The translations under genes were made by a program, and so were the position numbers. The notes under the pieces are model-generated. The model worked only from the letters and a program-made list of their open reading frames with translations, had not been told where the DNA came from and ran no database searches. A stretch of DNA of 5,779 bases from Ilumatobacter sp. (GTDB taxonomy: Bacteria; Actinomycetota; Acidimicrobiia; Acidimicrobiales; Ilumatobacteraceae). Numbering within the stretch: the stretch's first letter is position 1; each line of letters opens with the position of its first letter. The stretch covers positions 1-5,779 of the forward strand of contig JAJCXU010000308.1 in NCBI GenBank assembly GCA_029263275.1, in the 5' to 3' direction. Positions 1 to 5,779 of the stretch are shown piece after piece.

Positions 1-1164
1 CGGCGCGTACCGACCGTATGGTTCACCATTCTCGGAGGCCACCCTGGTCGTCGACGCCGTGAAGGAGAGACCATCGTCGACCATCGTGAGTTCAGCTTCC
101 AGCAGCGTGTGATCGACCGTGTAGTCGTTACTCACGGCGCCGTCATCGGTGTCGACGGTTTGTGTGATCGTCCACCCGATCTGGCCGCTGACGGTGTCGC
201 CCTCGACGACCATCTCGCCGTCGTGGATGACCACGTTCGAGATGAAGTCGCCCTCCGCCGAGAGTCTCGAGGCGAGCTCCGGATCGACCACGTAGACCCC
301 CTGGGCCCGCTGGAGCAGCTCCGCCAAGTCTCGCTCCTCGTCGGCGAGGGCGGTCGTGGTCGTCGACTGCGGCGCGCTAGGTGTCGAACCCGGAAAGATG
401 AACCCGTCGAGATAGGGATCCTGGATCTCGGGGATGATGACGCCGCTCTCAGCGTCGAGGAACACCAGGCGCATCGGTCCATCGTCGTAGACGTTCTGGG
501 TTGCGTCGTATCGGCCCGGGAACATGGCCCACGCAACCGGCTGGTCGGTCATCACCTGAAAGACGATCTGGTCGACGGTGTAGCCAGTCTCGAAGGCCAT
601 CATGATCATCGTCAGCTCCCCATAGCCGGGCCGATCTCGCTCGGTGATGCTGTCGAGGAGTTCACTGATGGGCACCTGCGTCTTGAGCACACGGAGACCG
701 GCGGCCTCGGAAGCCGTTTCCGCCCGATCGTCGACCAGCACCTCGGTCGGCGGCCCGTCAGGCACCTCGGAAGAACCATCGGCCGCGAAGATGCGACCGC
801 TGTGCGTCAACCGCGCCTCCGTGGCCGCCATCAGGATCTGAGACGGGCTGAACCCATTGTCGCGAGCCAACATCAGCGCAGCGACTGAGGAACGCTCGTC
901 GACGTACCGGTCGATGATCACGTCGGCGACTGCCGATACACGCTCGATCGTTGCGAGCGCCTCGTCATTCGGCTCGCCAATCGGGAGCGTCACCAGCACC
1001 TCGGCGTCGGGAGCGCGCACGTCTGTGCCGACAGGTGTCTCGACGACAGTGCTGACAGGCGGCTTACCGTCGCTGGCCTCGGTCGAGGCGGTGCCTCCTC
1101 TGCCATCGGTCGAGCAGCTCGCGAGTGCAAGGACCGCCGTGATAAACAGCGCAACCGCTCTCAT
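1..1164 (-). CDS. Lipoprotein of unknown function (3' end outside window)
   Basis: The frame is open for 388 codons from the ATG at 1164 to the window edge with no stop, so the C-terminus is missing. The N-terminus is a lipoprotein signal peptide: Arg2, a hydrophobic stretch (residues 3-14) and the lipobox LASC with Cys17 as the lipidated residue. A low-complexity Ser/Thr/Gly linker follows to about residue 50. Residues 65-215 look mostly helical and hold two degenerate copies of one motif (98-110 and 188-200, pattern M-[LM]-A-x-[DE]-x-G-[FY]-[ST]-x-x-Q-I). A Thr-rich linker (STTTTALAD, 267-275) leads to a region from about 285 that looks beta-rich (alternating hydrophobic and polar residues around 308-370). 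I recognise no catalytic motif and no named family. An in-frame GTG at 1179 is possible, but the ATG gives the cleaner signal peptide; no strong Shine-Dalgarno is visible for either. It lies 87 bp downstream of the copper monooxygenase gene on the same strand, so it may act at the same cell surface, but no function is assigned. Confidence 0.85.
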   Translation of the reverse strand, partial: MRAVALFITAVLALASCSTDGRGGTASTEASDGKPPVSTVVETPVGTDVRAPDAEVLVTLPIGEPNDEALATIERVSAVADVIIDRYVDERSSVAALMLARDNGFSPSQILMAATEARLTHSGRIFAADGSSEVPDGPPTEVLVDDRAETASEAAGLRVLKTQVPISELLDSITERDRPGYGELTMIMMAFETGYTVDQIVFQVMTDQPVAWAMFPGRYDATQNVYDDGPMRLVFLDAESGVIIPEIQDPYLDGFIFPGSTPSAPQSTTTTALADEERDLAELLQRAQGVYVVDPELASRLSAEGDFISNVVIHDGEMVVEGDTVSGQIGWTITQTVDTDDGAVSNDYTVDHTLLEAELTMVDDGLSFTASTTRVASENGEPYGRYAP

Positions 1165-1251
1165 GAGTTGATCATCCACGCCCTCACCGTGACTGGACAG
1201 GGGCGGTCGTCACTTCCTCCCGCGGCAGCTGCGGCCAGGTCGTCGGGAAGT

Positions 1252-2814
1252 TCAGACCGGACGGGTGACGATCGTCGAGAAACACATCTCGTCGTCAGTG
1301 CCGTCGGCCCACAGCACGTAGGCCGGCTCGAGCTCGGGGTCGCGCAGCGCTCGGTCCCACGTGCACTCGATGCGAATCGTGTCACCGCGGCTGATCACGA
1401 TGCTGTCGGTTGGTTCGTAGATGAACTGCCAGTTGAAGTCCCACTTCGGGATGTCGAGCAGCACGATCTCGTCGGGTGTGTCTGGATTGATCGTCAATCG
1501 GAAGGTGGCACCGAGCTCGTGTTCATGCCCGAAGACCGACACGACCTCACCGGGATTCTGTACCGGCCAGTTGCACGTCGACTTCGCCACCCCGTCAACG
1601 AATCCATCAGGAGCGTCGAGTGGGTCTCCGCAGCCAGCAATCAGCAGGTCGGCGAGCACCCCGGCACTGCCGTAGGCGTCGACCGCTCGCTGTCGAGATG
1701 CGTTGCGATCACACAGCGGGCCGACCTCGCCTTCAGCACACGGGATCTCTGCTGGCGCGAGGTACGTCGCGAGGTTGATGGGTTCGATGTCGTCGCCCTC
1801 CGCCCACTTGATCGCCACCGCGGACTGATCAGCTTCCGCCTCGACGTCGTAGTGATAGTGCGTCTGCATCACGAAGAAGTCGCCCGCTTCCATTTCCAGG
1901 CCGGTTCCCTCCGGGAAGACGGTCGGATCGGTGCCGGGTGCCCAGGTGAACACCAGGTCAGCAGACTGGCCCGGGCTGAATCCGAAGCATGTCCAGCCAC
2001 CCTGGCCGTCGGACCCTTCGAGTTCGGCGATGCCGGCTCGATCCTCAGCGCCGACCAGGAAGCCGACGGCATGGTGCACCACTTGGGTCTGTTGCGGGAT
2101 GAACTCCATCTCCGACACGAACGAGGAGTCGGCGACCTCAGGGTCATAGACGAAGCACCGGTATTCGTCAGCCTGACCGAATTCGCCGTCGTAACTACCG
2201 TTTGCCTGCACGACGACATCAGGGTCGTCGATGCCCACCACACCGTTGGCCGCGATCATCTTCTTCTCAGGGTCGACGTCGAGCGGCGCACCGTCATCGT
2301 CCCACTCGAGAATCGCCGCGATCTCGTCGTCGCTGAGACTCCAGTCGTGATCGAACGGCACGCTGTCGTCGCCTGCGGGCCACGGCGGCATGAACCGTTC
2401 CTCGGTCACGATGGCAATGGCAAACGCAGCGCGCGACACCTTGGCGGCAGTGTCAAAGCGGACGTGCTGAGTGCCAGGTCCATCACCGGTGTGGCAGCTC
2501 GCACACGTCTCGGTGATGATCGGTTCGATGTGTTGCGAGAAGGTGACACCCGCGGGCTCGACGGGAACGACGGTCGTCGTCGCCACGGTGCTGGTCGACT
2601 CGGGCACGGGGGGCGCCGTGGTGGCCGCTGCAGCATCGTCGGTCGTCGGCGCGTCGTTTGTCGAAGGGGCACCAACATCTGCGGATTCGTTCGATTCGAC
2701 CGAGTCAGGGTCGTCGGCGCTGTCGCCAAGACTGCAGGCTGCGACCACGACAGCGAACAGGACAGCGGCGCCCGCGCCGAGCCACCAGCCAGAGTTGCCT
2801 GCTGTCTTCGACAT
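1252..2814 (-). CDS. Lipoprotein c-type cytochrome fused to PHM/DBH-like copper type II monooxygenase
   Basis: Predicted 520-residue exported enzyme, probably hydroxylating a C-H bond with O2 and two separate copper centres; substrate unknown. Numbering is from the ATG at 2814. Signal peptide 1-26 ends in VVAAC, lipidated Cys27; a Thr/Asp/Ser-rich linker runs to about 87. Cytochrome c domain, about 90-177: CASCH haem motif at 104-108, likely distal Met142 in FMPPW. PHM-like N-domain, about 195-340: His247-His248 (HH of the CuH site) and His319 in MQTHYHY. C-domain, about 350-520: His430 and His432 in GHEHELG and Met510 in DEMC, matching the CuM site. Two further family cysteines, 484 and 511, probably form a disulfide. 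These assignments come from my by-eye alignment to rat PHM (H107, H108, H172, H242, H244, M314). Starts at GTG 2853 or ATG 2829 are possible; 2814 is chosen because it has GGGG just upstream and a typical MSKT n-region. It follows the decarboxylase gene by 48 bp. Confidence 0.92.
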   Translation of the reverse strand: MSKTAGNSGWWLGAGAAVLFAVVVAACSLGDSADDPDSVESNESADVGAPSTNDAPTTDDAAAATTAPPVPESTSTVATTTVVPVEPAGVTFSQHIEPIITETCASCHTGDGPGTQHVRFDTAAKVSRAAFAIAIVTEERFMPPWPAGDDSVPFDHDWSLSDDEIAAILEWDDDGAPLDVDPEKKMIAANGVVGIDDPDVVVQANGSYDGEFGQADEYRCFVYDPEVADSSFVSEMEFIPQQTQVVHHAVGFLVGAEDRAGIAELEGSDGQGGWTCFGFSPGQSADLVFTWAPGTDPTVFPEGTGLEMEAGDFFVMQTHYHYDVEAEADQSAVAIKWAEGDDIEPINLATYLAPAEIPCAEGEVGPLCDRNASRQRAVDAYGSAGVLADLLIAGCGDPLDAPDGFVDGVAKSTCNWPVQNPGEVVSVFGHEHELGATFRLTINPDTPDEIVLLDIPKWDFNWQFIYEPTDSIVISRGDTIRIECTWDRALRDPELEPAYVLWADGTDDEMCFSTIVTRPV

Positions 2815-2862
2815 GCGCCCCACATTCATCACGCCAACGCTACCCACCGCCACGACGGAGGG

Positions 2863-4227
2863 TCAGGCCAAGCGGTCAGCGCATTCCATGATCACCTCGA
2901 CAGCGCGAGTGGCATCTGCCGGGGTGGTCTTCCAGGACGACACACTCACGCGCATCGCCGTCTCGCCGCGCCATTGAGTTGCCCCACACCAGATCCGGCC
3001 GTCTCGTTGGATCTCCTCGAGGAGCCGCCCGGTGCGCTCGGCCGAGCCATACCGCACCAGGACCTGGTTGATCACGATGTCGTTCAACACGTCGAAGCCT
3101 GCATCCGACAACCGTGCGCCGATCAGCTGGGCCGCCACCGATGTTTGCTGCACGAGTTGCGCCACTCCGCTTCGGCCGAGTGAGCGGAGCACGGCCCACA
3201 CTTCGACCTGGCGCGCCCGCTGTGATGACTGCGGCGTGTGATGCATCGCTTCGAATCCGTCCTCGGGCGGCAGATAGCCAGCAACCGACGAGAACGTCCG
3301 ATGGAGCGCGCCCTCGCGGGCGACGATCGCGATGCCGCAGTCGTAGGTGACGTTCAGCCACTTGTGGCCATCGGTCGCCCACGAGTCGGATCGATCGAGC
3401 CCGGCGACCAGCTGCGAGCGAGTCGGATCGGCGAGCGCCCAGAGGCCGAACGCTCCATCGACATGGAGCCACCCGTTGTCGGTCGTCGCTGCAAGCCAGT
3501 CGGCGATCTCGTCGAACGGGTCGAACGCTCCGGTGTTGACCTCGCCCGCCTGCGCGCACACCAGGATGGGCCCCGACAGGTCGGCCGGGAGTTCGCTGGC
3601 AATCATCCGGCCCTGGTCATCTGTCGGCACCATCACCACTCGATCGCTGCCGAGACCGATGAGACCGAGTGACTTGCGGAGGGTGCTGTGGACGTTCTGC
3701 CCGACGATCACCGTGATTGGCGGCGCGCCGAACAGGCCACCAGACTTCGAGTCCCAACCGGCGCGTGCAAGGAGTTCGTCTCGCCCGGCGGCGAGACACG
3801 ACGCGTTCGCGACCGTGGCTCCTGTGACGAAGCCGACGTCGGAGTGTTCCGGCAAACCCAGCACATCGAGGAGCCACGCGCTCGCGACATCGTGGAGCTT
3901 GGCGGCAGCAGGTGACATGACGGGCAGGGCGGCGTTCTGGTCCCACGCATTGACGAGGAACGCCGCACCGAGGGCGACCGGGTACGTCGCACCGTTGACA
4001 AAGCCGTAGTAGTTCGGTCCTGTCGTCACCATCGTTGCTGGGCCCGCCACATCGTTGAGCAGCCGGAGCGCGTCTGCCGGATCGGTCGGCGCCTCGGGCA
4101 GCGGTTCGTCGAATGCGGTCAGCGCGTCAACCTCGGCCGCAGTCGGCGTCGCCGGCCGAGCATCGGCGCCCGCTACGTACTCGACGGCCAGCCGGGCGGC
4201 TTCCTGCAGCAACTCGATGTCGTTCAT
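2863..4227 (-). CDS. PLP-dependent group II decarboxylase (aromatic-L-amino-acid decarboxylase-like)
   Basis: This 454-residue cytoplasmic enzyme has the usual length of the fold-type I group II decarboxylases, which remove CO2 from an amino acid to give an amine. Visible landmarks in order: the phosphate-binding segment FVTGATVANAS (133-143); His180 in GQNVHSTLRKS, equivalent to the His stacking on PLP (H192 in animal AADC); Asp257 in WLHVDGAFG, which contacts the pyridine nitrogen; and Lys289 in TDGHKWLN, the Schiff-base lysine. Tyr318 in AGYLP may match the mobile-loop tyrosine that favours decarboxylation in AADC. The SQRARQVEVWAVLRSLGR segment (335-352) is typical of the actinobacterial branch, often annotated only as pyridoxal-dependent decarboxylase or, misleadingly, as an aminotransferase. 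The amino-acid substrate cannot be told; aromatic amino acids, glutamate, 2,4-diaminobutyrate or cysteine sulfinate are all possible for the superfamily. The ATG at 4227 has GGAAG upstream with a 9-nt spacer. It sits 37 bp after the aldehyde dehydrogenase gene, so the two are probably translated from one mRNA. Confidence 0.95.
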   Translation of the reverse strand: MNDIELLQEAARLAVEYVAGADARPATPTAAEVDALTAFDEPLPEAPTDPADALRLLNDVAGPATMVTTGPNYYGFVNGATYPVALGAAFLVNAWDQNAALPVMSPAAAKLHDVASAWLLDVLGLPEHSDVGFVTGATVANASCLAAGRDELLARAGWDSKSGGLFGAPPITVIVGQNVHSTLRKSLGLIGLGSDRVVMVPTDDQGRMIASELPADLSGPILVCAQAGEVNTGAFDPFDEIADWLAATTDNGWLHVDGAFGLWALADPTRSQLVAGLDRSDSWATDGHKWLNVTYDCGIAIVAREGALHRTFSSVAGYLPPEDGFEAMHHTPQSSQRARQVEVWAVLRSLGRSGVAQLVQQTSVAAQLIGARLSDAGFDVLNDIVINQVLVRYGSAERTGRLLEEIQRDGRIWCGATQWRGETAMRVSVSSWKTTPADATRAVEVIMECADRLA

Positions 4228-4255
4228 CTCGCCAGTCTTCCAAACAAGGGCGAGA
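4227..4255 (-). promoter_or_regulatory. Inverted repeat around the decarboxylase start, Shine-Dalgarno in the loop
   Basis: Between the aldehyde dehydrogenase stop and the decarboxylase start, TCTCGCC (4227-4233 on the + strand) is matched by GGCGAGA (4249-4255), giving a perfect 7-bp stem with a 15-nt loop. In the mRNA the loop carries the GGAAG ribosome binding sequence and the stem base touches the A of the start codon. It could tune translation of the second gene or mean nothing. There is no U-tract, so it is not a rho-independent terminator. Confidence 0.25.
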
Positions 4256-4264
4256 GTCAGGTCC

Positions 4265-5692
4265 TCACCAGTTGGTGGCGATGTACTGCGTCTCGCAGAA
4301 CTCGTAGATGCCCTCGGTCGAACCCTCGCGTCCGAGACCTGATTGCTTCATGCCGCCGAACGGCGCAGCGGGGTCGGACGCCGCACCCCGGTTCAGCCCG
4401 ATCAGACCCGCCTGGATCCGCTCGCTGACGGCGAGGCCCTTCGCCAGGTCTTGTGTGAACACGTAGCCCATCAGACCCATCTCGGTGGCGTTGGCCTGAT
4501 CGATCATCTCGTCGGTGTCGGTGAAGGTGATGATCGGCGCCACAGGTCCGAAAATCTCTTCGCGGGTGATCGGGGAGTCCGGCGAGACGTTGCGGAGCAC
4601 CGTCGGGGCGAAGAAGCTTCCTGGGACGTCAAGCCGGTGCCCTCCCGTCACCACTTCGGCTCCGGCTCCTACCGCGTCGTCGACGAGGGCTGCAACCTTG
4701 TCAAGCTGCCGTTCGTGGATGAGTGGCCCGCACTCCGAACCTTGCTCGAACCCGTTTCCGACATTGACCGCCGCCATCGCGGCGGCAAACTTCTCGGTGA
4801 ACTCGTCGGCGACATCGGCATGCACGTAGAAGCGGTTGGCAGCGGTGCAGGTCTCGGCGGAGTGACGCATCTTCGCGGTCAGCGCGCCGGCGACGGCAGC
4901 ATCGACGTCCGCATCCTCGAACACGATGAAGGGCGCATTGCCACCCAGCTCCATCACGGTTTTCAACACACGATCGGCGCTGCGTTTCAGCAACTTCTTA
5001 CCAACTGCCGTGGAACCGGTGAATGACACCATTCGTGTCGCGGGATGATCGACAGCTGCGTCGAACCACGCACCGGGATCGTTGGTCACCGTGACATTGA
5101 CGAGGCCACCGGGAACGCCGGCCTCGGTCATGATCTCGGCGACCCGAAGAGCGGTCAGCGGTGTCTCGGTTGGTGGCTTGATCACGACCCCGTTGCCCGC
5201 AGCGAGTGCGGGCGCAAGCTTGCGAGTGATCATCGCTGCGGGAAAGTTCCAGGGGGTGACGATGACGACCACGCCGACCGGAGGGTGATGCACGATCATC
5301 CGGTTGGCCCCCGACGGCGCTGTGCCAACGGTCCCCCGGATACGGGCCACCTCCTCGGAATTCCAGCGGAAGAACTCGGCGGCGTAGGCGACCTCGCCCT
5401 TGGCATCGGCCATCGGCTTGCCCTGCTCACGAACGATCAGCTCAGCCAATTCCTGTTGATTCGCCATCATCAGCTCCCAGCACCGACGGAGCACCTCGGC
5501 ACGATCGCGAGGCGGAGCTGCAGCCCAGACGAGTTGGGCTTGGTGCGCGGCCTCGCACGCTGCGGTCGCATCCGCAGGCGTCGCCGAGGCGACATCGGCG
5601 ATGTGCTCGCCGGTAGCAGGATCGGTCACAGCGATCGTCTCGCCGCCCGATCCGTCGCGCCACGTTCCGGCAATGAAGAGTTGGGTTTGCAT
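4265..5692 (-). CDS. gabD: Aldehyde dehydrogenase, NAD(P)+-dependent succinate-semialdehyde dehydrogenase type
   Basis: Oxidises an aldehyde, most likely succinate semialdehyde or a related amine-derived aldehyde, to the carboxylate with NAD(P)+ in the cytoplasm. The 475 residues from the ATG at 5692 match the family length. Landmarks: TPWNFP with the oxyanion Asn149; KPPTETP with Lys172 binding the cofactor; FTGSTAVGKK (224-233) at the coenzyme pyrophosphate; MELGG with the general base Glu248; the catalytic Cys282 in ETCTAANR; EEIFGP with Glu379 at the cofactor ribose; and the C-terminal PFGGMKQSGLGREG (444-457), characteristic of the SSADH/GabD group. Start choice: AAGGA at 5700-5704 lies 7 nt before this ATG. 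The frame stays open to the right edge, and an ATG at 5749 would add 19 residues, but that extension is polar, lacks the G/C third-position bias of the gene and has no good ribosome binding site. The gene heads the series that continues with the decarboxylase. The exact aldehyde is uncertain, so the symbol is a family-level name. Confidence 0.95.
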   Translation of the reverse strand: MQTQLFIAGTWRDGSGGETIAVTDPATGEHIADVASATPADATAACEAAHQAQLVWAAAPPRDRAEVLRRCWELMMANQQELAELIVREQGKPMADAKGEVAYAAEFFRWNSEEVARIRGTVGTAPSGANRMIVHHPPVGVVVIVTPWNFPAAMITRKLAPALAAGNGVVIKPPTETPLTALRVAEIMTEAGVPGGLVNVTVTNDPGAWFDAAVDHPATRMVSFTGSTAVGKKLLKRSADRVLKTVMELGGNAPFIVFEDADVDAAVAGALTAKMRHSAETCTAANRFYVHADVADEFTEKFAAAMAAVNVGNGFEQGSECGPLIHERQLDKVAALVDDAVGAGAEVVTGGHRLDVPGSFFAPTVLRNVSPDSPITREEIFGPVAPIITFTDTDEMIDQANATEMGLMGYVFTQDLAKGLAVSERIQAGLIGLNRGAASDPAAPFGGMKQSGLGREGSTEGIYEFCETQYIATNW

Positions 5693-5699
5693 GTCGTCG

Positions 5700-5704
5700 T
5701 CCTT
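5700..5704 (-). promoter_or_regulatory. Ribosome binding site that decides the aldehyde dehydrogenase start
   Basis: On the minus strand AAGGA lies 7 nt before the ATG at 5692. It overlaps the probable TAA stop (5703-5705) of the gene upstream, a layout typical of translational coupling. It is the main reason for preferring the start at 5692 over the in-frame ATG at 5749. Confidence 0.7.
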
Positions 5705-5777
5705 ACCAGAAGAGGATTGCGTTGCACCAGGGCCCCACGTCGTGCTCATATGACCTGCAGCTCGAGCGTTCCCAAGT
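5703..5777 (-). CDS. C-terminal tail of an unidentified upstream gene (5' part outside window)
   Basis: One minus-strand frame is open from the right edge for 24 codons and ends in TAA at 5703-5705, only 10 nt before the aldehyde dehydrogenase ATG. The codons have mostly G or C at the third position (about 19 of 24), as in the other genes here, while the frame in phase with the aldehyde dehydrogenase does not. The last residues read YEHDVGPWCNAILFW; I recognise no family from so short a tail. A competing frame ends in TGA at 5746-5748 after the residues LGTLELQVI, and is too short to exclude. If the longer tail is right, this gene is tightly coupled to the aldehyde dehydrogenase and belongs to the same unit. 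Confidence 0.4.
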   Translation of the reverse strand, partial: TWERSSCRSYEHDVGPWCNAILFW

Positions 5778-5779
5778 AG

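Noticed and set aside
109..888. A 259-codon open frame on the + strand
   Set aside because: Antisense to the lipoprotein, which has a proper signal peptide and lipobox; the + strand product is Arg/Asp/His-rich with no recognisable family.
1189..1213. Imperfect hairpin (GTGAC / GTCAC plus an inner 3-bp stem) in the gap after the monooxygenase gene, considered as a terminator
   Set aside because: The stem is short and bulged and no T-run follows on the minus strand, so it does not look like a rho-independent terminator. The 87-bp gap otherwise shows nothing I can name.
2815..2853. GTG start at 2853 for the monooxygenase
   Set aside because: No purine-rich site lies before it and it adds a non-typical segment before the signal peptide; the ATGs at 2814 or 2829 give normal lipoprotein n-regions. 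It is not fully excluded.
1168..3183. A 671-codon open frame on the + strand opposite the monooxygenase and part of the decarboxylase
   Set aside because: It is antisense to two genes with clear catalytic motifs, its translation is rich in Arg, His and Val-Asp-like strings with no recognisable domain, and long antisense frames are expected from the third-position G/C bias.
2863..4227. Annotation of the decarboxylase as an aspartate aminotransferase-like enzyme
   Set aside because: The fold is shared, but the HVDGAF, HKWLN and GQNVHST motifs and the overall layout follow group II decarboxylases.
1252..5692. A literal dopamine/noradrenaline synthesis pathway
   Set aside because: No tyrosine hydroxylase is seen, the decarboxylase substrate is unknown, and the decarboxylase and the monooxygenase are in different compartments; only the family parallel is kept as a hypothesis.
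5693..5749. N-terminal extension of the aldehyde dehydrogenase to the ATG at 5749
   Set aside because: The added 19 residues are polar and Ser/Asp-rich, lack the codon bias of the gene, have no good ribosome binding site, and would overlap the likely tail of the upstream gene; the ATG at 5692 has AAGGA at 7 nt.
5045..5779. A 244-codon open frame on the + strand reaching the right edge
   Set aside because: It lies opposite the N-terminal half of the aldehyde dehydrogenase, whose motifs are unambiguous.

Overview
The window looks like a piece of a high-GC actinobacterial chromosome. I infer a member of the Acidimicrobiia (Ilumatobacter-like) or a close relative. The reasons are strong G/C preference at third codon positions, lipoproteins with Thr/Asp/Ser-rich linkers containing TTT(T) runs after the lipobox, and actinobacterial-looking versions of the two cytoplasmic enzymes. 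This assignment is inference from sequence style; no rRNA or other marker is present. I see no tRNA, rRNA, CRISPR array, insertion sequence or phage gene.

Every gene I can support lies on the minus strand, so the window reads right to left as one compact, probably co-transcribed unit. From the right edge these are: (1) the last 24 codons of an unidentified gene whose TAA overlaps the ribosome binding site of the next gene; (2) an aldehyde dehydrogenase of the succinate-semialdehyde dehydrogenase type (4265-5692); (3) after 37 bp, a PLP-dependent group II (aromatic-L-amino-acid-decarboxylase-like) decarboxylase (2863-4227); (4) after about 48 bp, a lipoprotein that joins a single-heme c-type cytochrome domain to a complete PHM/DBH-type copper type II monooxygenase (1252-2814); (5) after 87 bp, a second lipoprotein of unknown function (1164 to beyond base 1) that runs off the left edge.

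The most interesting content is the combination. A cytoplasmic decarboxylase that should make an amine and an aldehyde dehydrogenase sit directly upstream of an exported copper monooxygenase that keeps all six expected copper ligands and carries its own haem. In animals the same enzyme families (AADC and dopamine beta-hydroxylase) make and hydroxylate biogenic amines. Here the grouping suggests an amine or amino-acid-derived pathway split between cytoplasm and cell surface. The substrate cannot be read from the sequence, and the compartments differ, so a linear pathway is only a hypothesis. The two residues used by PHM to anchor peptidylglycine appear to be replaced, which argues against peptide amidation.

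No promoter or rho-independent terminator is convincing inside the window; the transcript probably starts to the right of base 5779 and ends to the left of base 1.
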